The notes: generated from the letters alone by a model not told the origin. Positions 9,009 to 17,842 are shown, numbered from the stretch's first letter. The stretch is 27,929 nucleotides of DNA from Sulfurospirillum sp964441765 (GCA_964441765.1 CAYTVI010000021.1:1-27929); one strand, 5' to 3'. Program-made: numbers and translations.

Positions 9009-9045
9009 AAAGCACCAAGAATGTCCATACATCTTTTGGTGCTTT
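9009..9045. terminator. Bidirectional hairpin terminator between convergent operons
   Basis: AAAGCACCAA (9009-9018) pairs with TTGGTGCTTT (9036-9045). The inner part (AGA-TGT against ACATCT) can extend the stem with one bulge around a CCAT loop. It sits between the stop at 8974 and the convergent stop at 9048. On the minus strand the stem ends in a short T-run. It is the only hairpin in this 73-bp gap and serves both operons. Confidence 0.7.
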
Positions 9046-9047
9046 CA

Positions 9048-11084
9048 TCACGATAAGCGAAGTTGATCTTGTGGAACGGGTGGGGAGATAAAATAACCTT
9101 GTGCGTAATCTATCCCTAAGTCACAAACGGCTTTGAAAATCTCCTCAGAAGCGACAAATTCTGCAATGGTTTTCATGCCTCGTGCCTTTGCAAACATGAC
9201 GATGGCTTCAACAACATCCCGTGCTCCAGAGGCAGGATTTGTAATCTCTTTAATCATCGAACCATCAATTTTAATGGTGTGTGCTTGAAGCTTGATAAGG
9301 TAATTAAAATTAGAATACCCTGTTCCAAAATCATCAATCGAGAGATGACAGCCATAGTGTTTCATGTATTCTAAAAAAGGCTCCATCCCTTTAAAATTTT
9401 CAATGCCCTCAGACTCGACAATCTCCAAAACAACTTTACCTTGCATCTTATAGCGCTCTAGCGCATTCCATAAAAAATCCATTGTGTAACGATTTTTTAT
9501 ATCTTCAACGGTGAGGTTGATGGAGCATTTTAATGAACTCTTAGTAAAGAGGGCAAAACTCTTTTCAATCATGGTTTGCGTGATATGTGTGTATTGATTG
9601 GTTTTTTTCGCAATATCCAAGAATTGAAAAGGGGAGATGATTTCATCTTCGCTTATCATTCGCACAAGCGCTTCATATTTTTCGATTTTATGCGTTTTGG
9701 TGTTCATAATAGGTTGGAAAAAAGGAACAATAGCGTCTGTTTCAAGGGCTATTTTGAGTCTTTTTTGCCAATACAAGTTTCGTTCATACTCTTTAGCCAA
9801 TTCGATATTTTTATGATAAACACAAAAATCCAAGTGAGATATTTTGGCATGATTTTTGGTGAGGTCCGCTGTGGTCAGTAAGAGTTCGGGTGATTCAAAT
9901 GAAAGCACACACATCAGATTTACATGGACTTCTTCGTCGCCTACATGTAAAGGTGTTTGACGTAAATGGGTATGCCATTTTCGCATGGTAGCTTCAAAGT
10001 TTTCATGAATACTTTGATCGCCTAAGACAGCAAATTGATCAGCATACATACGGTAAAAGCCATAGCTGGCGTCGCCTAAATGCGAGAGGTTTTTGCCAAG
10101 CTCTTGAATGAGTTTATCACCAATGAAATAGCCATAAAAATCGTTAATTTCATTAAAATTAGCAATGTCAAAAATGGCAAGACAAGGGGCATTGAGCTTA
10201 TCTTTATCTAGCAATAGTTTAAAACGATTGCCCAGTTGAGTTAAGGGGTCGGTAATGGCTTGAAGCTTTAGCTCTTCACTTTTTTGAATGAGGTCTGTAA
10301 TATTATGACGAACGCTGATATACTTTTCGATATTTCTATTTTCATCTAATAAAGGTGCAATGGTCACATTAACATAAAATGCAGAGCCATCTTTACGTCT
10401 GTTTTTTAAAAACCCTTTCCATATCTCTTTATTTTGGATGCTCTCCCACATACTTTGAAAAACTCGTTTGGGTGTATCAGGATGTCGTAAAATACTATGG
10501 GGTTTTCCCATAACTTCTTCTTTGGTATAGCCAGAAGTATGTAAAAAGGCTTCATTGCAATAGGTGATATTTCCCTCCAAATCACTCATAGAGACAATAT
10601 TGGTTTCATCTAAAACATGTTTGTAGGCTTGAAGATTGTTGATGGTACGAATCAGCTCTTTGTTACTATTTTCAATGGAATTTAAATACTTTTGTCGCTC
10701 TTCTTCAGCAAGTTTGAGTTTACTAATATCCGTAATATAGCCATAAAAATAGTCAATCTCTCCATAAAGATTGCGATTGACAAATGTTTTATCTTCAACC
10801 CAAATAATTTTACCATCCGATTTGATAAGACGATAAGCAGAGTGTGTAAATGTCGGTGAGAGTGCTTCTATGTGATGGTGCATCTCGCGTGTGATACGTT
10901 CAATATCTTCAGGGTGTATGATGTCATGGTAAGTAAGCTCCCCTTTAATAAACGTTTGAGCAGCATAACCTAAAAATTCTTTGATATTTTCACTGACATG
11001 TAAAACAGGCCAGTTTTGCGTATTTGCCCATTTGAAAAAAAGAACAGGAGAGTGATCAAGATAGGTACAAAACTCGCTTTTCAT
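9048..11084 (-). CDS. PAS-PAS-GGDEF(degenerate)-EAL protein, probable c-di-GMP phosphodiesterase
   Basis: This 678-residue cytosolic protein has PAS 1 at about 12-125 and PAS 2 at about 155-265. The GGDEF-fold domain (about 275-430) has a signature that has become YADQF, so it is not expected to make c-di-GMP. The EAL domain (about 450-670) keeps EALVR (471-475), N523, E554, the DDFGTGY motif (584-590), K605 and E642, so hydrolysis of c-di-GMP is plausible. The ATG at 11084 is preferred because AAGGA lies 8 nt upstream; a longer open frame to 11174 runs through the end of bphO and gives unrelated sequence. It is the last gene of the phytochrome operon, starting 12 nt after the bphO stop. The degenerate GGDEF may be a GTP-binding regulatory domain, as in other such hybrids (inference). 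Confidence 0.9.
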   Translation of the reverse strand: MKSEFCTYLDHSPVLFFKWANTQNWPVLHVSENIKEFLGYAAQTFIKGELTYHDIIHPEDIERITREMHHHIEALSPTFTHSAYRLIKSDGKIIWVEDKTFVNRNLYGEIDYFYGYITDISKLKLAEEERQKYLNSIENSNKELIRTINNLQAYKHVLDETNIVSMSDLEGNITYCNEAFLHTSGYTKEEVMGKPHSILRHPDTPKRVFQSMWESIQNKEIWKGFLKNRRKDGSAFYVNVTIAPLLDENRNIEKYISVRHNITDLIQKSEELKLQAITDPLTQLGNRFKLLLDKDKLNAPCLAIFDIANFNEINDFYGYFIGDKLIQELGKNLSHLGDASYGFYRMYADQFAVLGDQSIHENFEATMRKWHTHLRQTPLHVGDEEVHVNLMCVLSFESPELLLTTADLTKNHAKISHLDFCVYHKNIELAKEYERNLYWQKRLKIALETDAIVPFFQPIMNTKTHKIEKYEALVRMISEDEIISPFQFLDIAKKTNQYTHITQTMIEKSFALFTKSSLKCSINLTVEDIKNRYTMDFLWNALERYKMQGKVVLEIVESEGIENFKGMEPFLEYMKHYGCHLSIDDFGTGYSNFNYLIKLQAHTIKIDGSMIKEITNPASGARDVVEAIVMFAKARGMKTIAEFVASEEIFKAVCDLGIDYAQGYFISPPVPQDQLRLS

Positions 11085-11095
11085 CACATAGTTCC

Positions 11096-11671
11096 TTAAG
11101 ATGACATGAGGTGTTTTGCATCTCCAAAAAGATAATCTACAAAAATAAAAATATCTTTTGCTGATTGCACGCACTCTTTGGCGTCGAGTATAGAAGATTT
11201 TTCATTTAAAAGTGCTTTAAATGTACTCACGTAATGAGGTGTTTTTTCCTTGAAACCTTCAAAATAGGATAGGGGAATATCGTCTCCTAGTTGAGAACGA
11301 ATGAGTTTTGATAAAAATAAACCTCCCATACGAGAACCTTCCAGTACATACAAAGCTCCATACGCTTTTGATAAGGTATCGATTTTAATTTCTAAATCCC
11401 CTCCAAAAGTACAATGTGCTGATTTAACAGTATGTTTAAGGGCTAAAAGATCATTTTCCAAAGAAGATTTTCTTTCCCTTCGTGGCATATCAAGCTCTTC
11501 ATACTCCATCATTTGAGCTTCTAAGCAATGATGCAATTTATAGAAAAGTTCTAACAAAATAATGTAATCTGTTTTGCTAAAAGTCCCTTTTTCTATTTTA
11601 TTCATAAAAGGGTTTTGTTCAAGTTTATCATGTAATGTTTGTGTTTGGGATTTTAAAGTATCACTTAGCAC
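11096..11671 (-). CDS. bphO: Heme oxygenase, biliverdin-forming (BphO-like)
   Basis: This 191-residue soluble heme oxygenase cleaves heme to biliverdin, CO and iron using O2 and reductant. H14 in the first helix is the expected proximal heme ligand. The distal helix shows ALYVLEGSRMGGLFL (about 106-120), the family's glycine-rich EGSxxGG segment. Length is normal for bacterial enzymes. The start is GTG at 11671, immediately after the phytochrome stop (TAG then GTG), with AGGTGG about 9 nt upstream. Linkage to a bacteriophytochrome gene is the classic arrangement for supplying its biliverdin chromophore. An iron-scavenging role is the alternative, but no iron-uptake genes are nearby. Confidence 0.9.
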   Translation of the reverse strand: MLSDTLKSQTQTLHDKLEQNPFMNKIEKGTFSKTDYIILLELFYKLHHCLEAQMMEYEELDMPRRERKSSLENDLLALKHTVKSAHCTFGGDLEIKIDTLSKAYGALYVLEGSRMGGLFLSKLIRSQLGDDIPLSYFEGFKEKTPHYVSTFKALLNEKSSILDAKECVQSAKDIFIFVDYLFGDAKHLMSS

Positions 11672-13168
11672 CTATAACCACCTGTATAATATTTTACTAA
11701 ACTTCATAGCGCTGATGCCATCAAGTCTGCTCCATGCTTTCGCATAACCGCTTTTAATTTCTATCCACTGTTCAAACGAACGTCTTGGAGAGAGCTTACG
11801 TGCACCTGCATTCTCAATAATGGGTTTATCAGGATTCCCTGCCCATGCAATTTCTTGTTTAAGTTCATTTCTAAACCAATAGCAGCGAATTTTTCTTCCA
11901 GCTTTTGTGGTGGTTTTTTGTGCCAGTACACCCGCTGTTATTCCTGTGGTATGAATCAAGGTACGCAGTGCCGAATGTAAAAAGGAATCGGTCTCAAAGC
12001 TACTTTCAGAGCGACTTTTACAAAACCATGTATCTAAGATTTCTAAACTCTCTTGAGGTAAAACATCTCCGATATTTAGAAGATTGTCATCAACAATAAT
12101 CACCAATCCATCACACGCAATGAGTTGCATTAAGGAGTCTTCAACAGATTCAAAGCCATCTAAAATATCAGAAGCTTGAATGACTTTTTCCATCATAATA
12201 TTTAAGTAGCGCTCTGTTGAATCTAATTTTTGGAGCTTTTCATTGGTGAAGAAAGAAGAGATACCAATTGCAAAAGAGTGTGCAAGCGTTCGGCACGCTT
12301 GGCGCATCTCAACACAGAGGTATTTGGCTTGTGCATTGTGACATGCAATGAGTCCCCATAACTCTCCAAAGACAATAATAGGTGTTGAAAAAGAGCCTTG
12401 CATGCCCATATTATTCATGTATTCAATATGCACGGGTGAAACGCTTCTGATGTCTGAATAAGTCAAATCAGGTGTTGTCTCATCGATGGAAAGAATTGGA
12501 ATATTCGCTGCTTTAGTATCGGCGATGTGCCGGAAGGGATTTTTAAGATACATTTGCCTAGCAATAGAGGGGATATCAGAAGCTGGAAAGCGAAGTCCTA
12601 GATAACTTCCAAAGCCCTCTTTTTTAACTTCAGCAATCACTTCACCACTCCAATCGTCATGAAAGCGATAGAGCATAATACGGTCATATTTAATGGTCTC
12701 AAAAATACCTTTTAGAAGGATAGAATAGTACAAAGGAAGCTCTTTAGGGTGGAAAGGAGGTTTTAACAGGTCAATACCACATTGTAAGGTGTCATTACTT
12801 TTATGTTCATCAAAATGAGGGGATTCACACTCAATGATAAAATGTGAAAGCGCATCAAAAATTTTGATATCGAGGGTTTGGTGTTCAAAATTTAGATGAT
12901 GGTATGAAAATTTCTCTTTAGGGGGTGCCTTTGCAAAAGCATCGACTAAAAACGTTAAAGGCATTAGCGCTTCATGTAAGGGGTGATTTAAAAGAGATTC
13001 TGGTTTTACATGTAAAAATAATTCACTGTTTTCACTTACATAGGTAATCAGATAATCATCTTTGCGTATACCTATTAAAGCGCCAAAAGGTTGAACATGA
13101 CCGCAGAGATGGAGTTTTTCTTTGTCGCACTCTTTTAAAAGTTCTTCGAGCTCTTCTTTAGTTGTCAT
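11672..13168 (-). CDS. bphP: Bacteriophytochrome photosensory core (PAS-GAF-PHY) without output domain
   Basis: This 498-residue red/far-red photoreceptor has a PAS domain (about 10-110) with C14 spaced exactly 15 residues before the G of QPFG. That matches the biliverdin-binding cysteine of known bacteriophytochromes. The GAF domain has FPASDIPSIARQMY with the DIP motif, SPVHIEYMNNMGMQG with the chromophore-contacting His, and LWGLIACHN. The PHY domain (about 320-490) has the tongue motifs YWFRNE, WAGNPDKP and LSPRRSFEQW. The protein ends about 25 residues after PRRSF, so no histidine kinase, GGDEF or other output module is present; typical bacteriophytochromes exceed 700 residues. The next gene starts at the very next base, so there is no remnant of a lost domain. 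It overlaps the upstream CheB-CheR gene by 11 nt. A perfect palindrome copy lies at 13005-13016. Confidence 0.93.
   Translation of the reverse strand: MTTKEELEELLKECDKEKLHLCGHVQPFGALIGIRKDDYLITYVSENSELFLHVKPESLLNHPLHEALMPLTFLVDAFAKAPPKEKFSYHHLNFEHQTLDIKIFDALSHFIIECESPHFDEHKSNDTLQCGIDLLKPPFHPKELPLYYSILLKGIFETIKYDRIMLYRFHDDWSGEVIAEVKKEGFGSYLGLRFPASDIPSIARQMYLKNPFRHIADTKAANIPILSIDETTPDLTYSDIRSVSPVHIEYMNNMGMQGSFSTPIIVFGELWGLIACHNAQAKYLCVEMRQACRTLAHSFAIGISSFFTNEKLQKLDSTERYLNIMMEKVIQASDILDGFESVEDSLMQLIACDGLVIIVDDNLLNIGDVLPQESLEILDTWFCKSRSESSFETDSFLHSALRTLIHTTGITAGVLAQKTTTKAGRKIRCYWFRNELKQEIAWAGNPDKPIIENAGARKLSPRRSFEQWIEIKSGYAKAWSRLDGISAMKFSKILYRWL
13005..13016. repeat. TTTACATGTAAA palindrome, copy 4
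   Basis: Perfect 12-bp copy inside the phytochrome gene, read as LHVK in the PAS domain. Confidence 0.85.
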
Positions 13169-16100
13169 GCGAAGCCTTCTTGAGTAGTTTTTTGAACTCT
13201 TTAAACGAGAGCGGATGGTAGAAAAGATACCCTTGTGCTTTGGTGCATCCTAGCTCTTTGAGTAATTCGCATTGTTCGTGATTTTCAACCCCTTCGGCTA
13301 TGACATCAAGCCCTAGTGCGTGAGCAACATCAATAATGGCATGTGTAATATGATAATCATCACTGTTCCCCTCCAAATCATCAATGAAAGAGCGGTCAAT
13401 TTTTAATTCGTGCAGTGGAAATTTTTTCAAATACGATAATGAAGAATAGCCTGTTCCAAAATCATCAATGCTAATGCGCATACCTTGTGCGTTAAAATTT
13501 TCCAATATCTCATGCACAGAAGCAGTATTTTCCATCAAGACAGTTTCTGTGATTTCTATGGTTATTGTTTCTTTTGGAATACCATGAAGAGAGAGTTTAT
13601 CTAAAAAGCAGGTTTCAAACTGTTTATCGCGAAATTGAATGGCAGAGATATTAAAGGCGATATTTGGCAGTGCAATGCCTTCATCTAGTAATTCTTTGAG
13701 GAATTGCATCGCTTTAGAAAACATTTTTTTGCCAATATCGCTCATCAAGCCACTTTTTTCTGCAATAGGGATAAAGACTGATGGTGAAACATCGCCTAAA
13801 ATAGGATCGTTCCAGCGGAGTAGAACTTCTGCGCCAATGACTTCATGGGTTATTGTTTCAACTTTTGGTTGAAAGACCACATCAAATAAATCTCTCTCAA
13901 GTGCCAAGCGAAGCCCTGATTCGATACTCATGCGTTGCATAGAGAGTGCTTTCATCTCTTCTTCAAAAAAGACAAAGCGCTTTTTACCACTCTCTTTAGC
14001 GCGGTACATTGCTGTATCAGCACTTCTAAGCAGTGAACTACTGTCCATGCCATGATCAGGAAAGATACTAATGCCAATAGAACATGAGATGTAAAGCTTT
14101 TTATCATCGATAAGATAAGAGGCGGTTAAGTAGTCTAAGATTTTTTGTGCATAGATGATAATTTCATCAAGATGGCCAGTGTTTAAAATTGCCGTAAACT
14201 CATCACCCCCAAGCCTTGCGATAAAATCAGAAGGTTTAGTGCATTCTTTGAGTCGTTTAGAAACTTCAATTAAAAGGGCATCTCCAACATTGTGCCCTAA
14301 TGTGTCATTGATATTTTTGAATTCATCTAAATCAATAAACAAAACCGCACGTTTTTCGCCTTGTTTATGTGCATGTACAAGCTGGTGCTTTAGTTCATCC
14401 ACAAAGCAAAAGCGATTAGGAAGTGATGTGAGCTCGTCATGGGTTGCCATATGCTCAATTTTACGTTGCGAGTTTTTAATATTGGAGATATCACTAAAGA
14501 TAGCAACGAAGTTTGTAATTTTTCCGTTGTTGTCTTTGACGGTGTTGATGGTGAGCCATTCAGGATAGACTTCACCGTTTTTATTGCGATTAAAAATTTC
14601 GCCTTGCCACCAACCACGCTCTAAGACAGCGCTCCAAAGTGTTTGAAAAAACTCTTTATCGTGTTTTCCAGAATTTAAAATCGATGGGGTTTTACCGACC
14701 ACTTCTTCGGGTGTATAACCTGTAATGCGTGTAAAAGAGTCATTGACGGTGAGGATTTTATTGCGCTCATCCGTAATTAAAATCCCTTCTCCTGCGCGAT
14801 CAAAAACTTTTGCTGCCAGTTTGAGCTTTTGTTCTGCTTCGTATTTATGAGAAATATCATGAATTTCAACGCAGATAGATTTGATGATACCCTCATCATC
14901 AAAAATGGGAAAGCGATTGGTGTGTAAGAAAAAAGATTTTCCATGATACATGATGGTTTGGCGTGATTCTTTGGCAGATAGATCTTTCAAGACACTCATA
15001 TCATCGATGCGAAATAAAGAAGCGATGGATTTATCAAACAGTTGCGTATCACTTTTTTTGATGACATCTTCAGCTTTTAGACCAAAAAACTCTTCAAAAC
15101 GAGCATTGACAAACTCATACCTTCCTGCAATATCTTTTAACGCAATCATATTTTGAGAATGATTCATGATAGAGAGCATCATCTCTTGTTTTTCTTCAAG
15201 ACTTTTTTTGGCTTGAATGATATCGGTATTGTCAACAATCGCAAGAACCACACTCAGCACTTTGCCTGCTTTATTCAAGCTTGGGTTGATAAACACTTTA
15301 TAAGTGCTTTTTTCATGAGTAATAAAAAGTGCGTCTTTGCGTCTTTTGTTGATTGCCTCTAAAATGCGTTCTTCTAAGTCTTTAATGTAATAGGGTAAAT
15401 AAGAGTTCTCAATATGTTGACCGATGGAAGAGTATTGCAGTTCGTACATTCTGCCAGCCGTGGTGTTAAAGCGTTTGAGGTGTAGGTCTAAATCCAATAC
15501 AATCAATGGAAACTCCAAGGTATTGTAAACGCTTTCAAAATCATAATTAGTGGTGGCTAGCTCATTGGTTTTGACTAAAAGCTCTTCATTGACACTTGCC
15601 AACTCTTCGTTTGTGGCTTGAAGCTCTTCATTGCTTGCCTCAAGTTCTTCATTGGTCGCTTGCATCTCTTCATTGCTCGCTTGAATTTCTTCATTCAGCG
15701 CTTGCATCTCTTCATTGGAGGTGCTAAGTTCTTCAATCAATGATTGAAGGTGTTCTTGTGTCACCAGTTGATCTTCCGCAGAATAGTCATAAAGGTGCAT
15801 CAAAGGAGTGCTTTTGTCATCGGATTCTATTTGTGCAGAGGTATCATTAAAATTTTCAAATAAGACAAGGTAGGTATCAATATCTTTTTCAAAAGAGGGT
15901 TTAATGACCAATCGGAAGAGCTTATTATCAAAGCGTTTGTCTTTACCTTTACGCATTTCTTGTGTTTTTTTGACAACATTAAATAAAGGGATAAGCTCTG
16001 GCTTAAAAACTTCAACAATCAATTCTTGAAGGTTGTACTTTGGAGAGCCTTTAGGAAAATTGATAAATTTTGAAATTTGCCCAAAAGTGTGAATGATATT

Positions 16101-17681
16101 CAAATCAGCATCCACTAAAACAGCAGCATTATCATAATAATGTGCCAATTCATCTTGAAGAAGTTTTTCCCATTTTCTCTGACCGGATAAAGGCTCGGCC
16201 GTATTGCGTAAATACCCGCGTGAAATCTTCTTTTTTGTATTTAAAACCACTTTAGAATCTTTTTTAAAAACTCTGGTTTTAGAATCTATGGGTAAGAAAA
16301 TCTCAGAATTGACACCGATGCTTTCACTTCGTCCTAAAAAAAGATATCCCTCAGCGTGTAGCGCGTAATGAAACATATTGAGAACTTTACTTTGAAGTTC
16401 ACTGTTAAAGTAGATTAACACATTGCGGCAGGTGATGAGGTCTAGTTTTAAGAAAGGAGGATCATAAGTCAAATCTTGTTTCGCAAAAATAACACTGTCA
16501 CGAAGGAGTTTGGTTACTTCATAGGTACTGTCTTTATGTTTAAAGTATTTTTCAACGTATTCATTTTTCATTTCACTGATAGCACTTTCGGAATAAACTC
16601 CTGTTCTTGCAACGCCTAATGCATGAATATCAATGTCTGTTGCAAAAATTTGAAGTTTGCATATTTTCCCGAACTCTTCAAGGTACTCTAAAAATAAAAT
16701 GCCAATGGAATAAGCCTCTTCTCCTGTGGCACAACCCGCAATCCAAATACGAATTTCATCGCCACTTTTTTTAGTTTGGACAATATCTTTGATGTAAGTA
16801 CGAAAAATATCAAAAGCCTCTGCATCGCGAAAAAATGAGGTCACGGAGATGAGAGTATCTTTAGCAAATAAGGCTAACTCTTCTTCATGTAAGCTAACGT
16901 AGTGAAGGTAGTCTGAAAGAGTGGTGCACTCAACTGTTGCCATTCGTCTTTGAAGTCGGCGTAGCAAGGTTGCATGTTTATAATTGCTAAAATCAATTTC
17001 TGTCTTTTTTTTCACTTTTTTTAAAAGAATTTCAAGTTCATCAGAAGATGAGTTCATCTCTAAAAGAGAGGTGATGTTTTCATCAAACATCAAATAGCGC
17101 TTAATGATATCGCCAAATTGTTCAGGGGCTATTTCATAATCTACAGAACCTGATTCAATCGCAGAAAGGGGCATGCCATCGTATTTAGCTGTTTTAGGAA
17201 TTTGAGCAAAGGTGATACCCCCACTGGCTTTGATGGAGATTAATCCTTGCGTGCCATCATTGCCCGTTCCTGATAAAATAATACCTATACTGTTTTCTCC
17301 GTATTCTTGTGAAATCGAATCAAATAAAATATTAATAGACGGTTTAGTGAAAATTTCTTTAGGCGGTTCTTGGAGGATAAAAGTTTTATTTTTAATGACT
17401 AAGTTTTTATTGGGGGGAATCACATAAACAGTATTTTTTTTAGGTTTTTCACCATCAACAAGTTTTTTAACAAGGAGTTTGCTTTCTCGATTTAAAATTT
17501 CATGCAAGATACTTTTATAATTGGGCGAGAGATGTTGAGCAATAACATAACAGCAATTCAAATCATCGGGAAGATGTTTAACCAATAAGCTGAGTGCCTC
17601 GATACCTCCGGCTGAAGAGCCAATACCCACCATGTAAAACTCATTACTTTTAAGTGCCGTTGATTTTTTACGAACAGACAT
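13158..17681 (-). CDS. CheB-CheR-PAS-GGDEF-EAL multidomain signalling protein
   Basis: This 1507-residue soluble protein has a CheB methylesterase domain (about 15-195) with the catalytic triad S23 (GSSAGG), H50 (AQHL) and D142 (GNDG). A CheR methyltransferase domain (about 215-475) has SVTSFFRD, the SAM loop AGCATGEEAYSI and CRNVLIYF. A PAS-like region (about 505-615) leads to a heptad coiled coil of repeated NEE-L/M units (about 650-710). Three PAS domains follow (about 715-825, 835-945 and 955-1070). The GGDEF domain (about 1080-1240) has intact GGDEF at 1158-1162, but its inhibitory site is KPSD instead of RxxD. The EAL domain (about 1255-1500) has EVLLRW, IDDFGTGYSS, LKIDRSFI and AEGVE, all consistent with activity. 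The ATG at 17681 has GGAG 8 nt upstream; upstream codons look non-coding. It is first in the phytochrome operon. Confidence 0.92.
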   Translation of the reverse strand: MSVRKKSTALKSNEFYMVGIGSSAGGIEALSLLVKHLPDDLNCCYVIAQHLSPNYKSILHEILNRESKLLVKKLVDGEKPKKNTVYVIPPNKNLVIKNKTFILQEPPKEIFTKPSINILFDSISQEYGENSIGIILSGTGNDGTQGLISIKASGGITFAQIPKTAKYDGMPLSAIESGSVDYEIAPEQFGDIIKRYLMFDENITSLLEMNSSSDELEILLKKVKKKTEIDFSNYKHATLLRRLQRRMATVECTTLSDYLHYVSLHEEELALFAKDTLISVTSFFRDAEAFDIFRTYIKDIVQTKKSGDEIRIWIAGCATGEEAYSIGILFLEYLEEFGKICKLQIFATDIDIHALGVARTGVYSESAISEMKNEYVEKYFKHKDSTYEVTKLLRDSVIFAKQDLTYDPPFLKLDLITCRNVLIYFNSELQSKVLNMFHYALHAEGYLFLGRSESIGVNSEIFLPIDSKTRVFKKDSKVVLNTKKKISRGYLRNTAEPLSGQRKWEKLLQDELAHYYDNAAVLVDADLNIIHTFGQISKFINFPKGSPKYNLQELIVEVFKPELIPLFNVVKKTQEMRKGKDKRFDNKLFRLVIKPSFEKDIDTYLVLFENFNDTSAQIESDDKSTPLMHLYDYSAEDQLVTQEHLQSLIEELSTSNEEMQALNEEIQASNEEMQATNEELEASNEELQATNEELASVNEELLVKTNELATTNYDFESVYNTLEFPLIVLDLDLHLKRFNTTAGRMYELQYSSIGQHIENSYLPYYIKDLEERILEAINKRRKDALFITHEKSTYKVFINPSLNKAGKVLSVVLAIVDNTDIIQAKKSLEEKQEMMLSIMNHSQNMIALKDIAGRYEFVNARFEEFFGLKAEDVIKKSDTQLFDKSIASLFRIDDMSVLKDLSAKESRQTIMYHGKSFFLHTNRFPIFDDEGIIKSICVEIHDISHKYEAEQKLKLAAKVFDRAGEGILITDERNKILTVNDSFTRITGYTPEEVVGKTPSILNSGKHDKEFFQTLWSAVLERGWWQGEIFNRNKNGEVYPEWLTINTVKDNNGKITNFVAIFSDISNIKNSQRKIEHMATHDELTSLPNRFCFVDELKHQLVHAHKQGEKRAVLFIDLDEFKNINDTLGHNVGDALLIEVSKRLKECTKPSDFIARLGGDEFTAILNTGHLDEIIIYAQKILDYLTASYLIDDKKLYISCSIGISIFPDHGMDSSSLLRSADTAMYRAKESGKKRFVFFEEEMKALSMQRMSIESGLRLALERDLFDVVFQPKVETITHEVIGAEVLLRWNDPILGDVSPSVFIPIAEKSGLMSDIGKKMFSKAMQFLKELLDEGIALPNIAFNISAIQFRDKQFETCFLDKLSLHGIPKETITIEITETVLMENTASVHEILENFNAQGMRISIDDFGTGYSSLSYLKKFPLHELKIDRSFIDDLEGNSDDYHITHAIIDVAHALGLDVIAEGVENHEQCELLKELGCTKAQGYLFYHPLSFKEFKKLLKKASHDN
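15582..15728 (-). repeat. Seven in-frame 21-bp units encoding a heptad coiled coil
   Basis: The element CTCTTCATTG (plus strand) or a one- or two-base variant recurs at 15582, 15603, 15624, 15645, 15666, 15687 and 15708, exactly every 21 bp. On the coding strand each unit gives a seven-residue NEE-containing heptad. This is the linker coiled coil of the CheB-CheR fusion, and could vary in copy number by slippage without breaking the frame. Confidence 0.85.
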
Positions 17682-17712
17682 CCTTAATCTCCACCATTTT
17701 CTTAGTAAAAAC

Positions 17713-17718
17713 ATTATA
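17713..17718 (-). promoter_or_regulatory. Putative -10 box of the phytochrome/CheB-CheR operon
   Basis: TATAAT on the minus strand, 31 nt upstream of the CheB-CheR start, in the divergent 187-bp spacer. There is no recognisable -35. Confidence 0.4.
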
Positions 17719-17759
17719 ACGTATCGATGTAACATTAAAATAACAATATTCTTATATTT

Positions 17760-17805
17760 TTCTTAATAATGACACATAAAGAGAGAACACAACATTCTTA
17801 ATAAT
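17760..17805. repeat. 11-bp direct repeat in the divergent promoter spacer
   Basis: TTCTTAATAAT occurs at 17760-17770 and again at 17795-17805, 35 bp apart, between the two divergent c-di-GMP transcripts. It could be a regulator site or simply AT-rich spacer. Confidence 0.4.
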
Positions 17806-17836
17806 TTTTATTCAGTAATATTACTTTACAGTTAAG

Positions 17837-17842
17837 TATAAG
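17837..17842 (+). promoter_or_regulatory. Putative -10 box of the diguanylate cyclase gene
   Basis: TATAAG lies 26 nt upstream of the ATG at 17869. The rest of the spacer is very AT-rich, so this is a weak call. Confidence 0.3.

Noticed and set aside
11085..11174. Longer N-terminus for the EAL protein starting at 11174
   Set aside because: The extra residues come from the end of bphO in another frame, and a good ribosome site precedes the ATG at 11084.
11096..11671. Heme oxygenase as an iron-acquisition gene
   Set aside because: No heme or iron uptake genes nearby, and it starts at the base following the phytochrome stop, which fits chromophore supply.
14155..14568. Plus-strand open frame of 137 codons within the CheB-CheR gene
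   Set aside because: It lies opposite the conserved GGDEF/PAS coding sequence, has no ribosome site, and the product has low-complexity Ser/Leu composition typical of antisense frames.
15582..15728. Regularly spaced repeats resembling a small CRISPR or satellite
   Set aside because: The 21-bp spacing is a multiple of three, lies inside a long coding frame and encodes heptads; there are no unique spacers.
17682..17735. Longer N-terminus for the CheB-CheR protein starting at 17735
   Set aside because: It would include the putative promoter, and the ATG at 17681 has a proper GGAG site just before the CheB domain.
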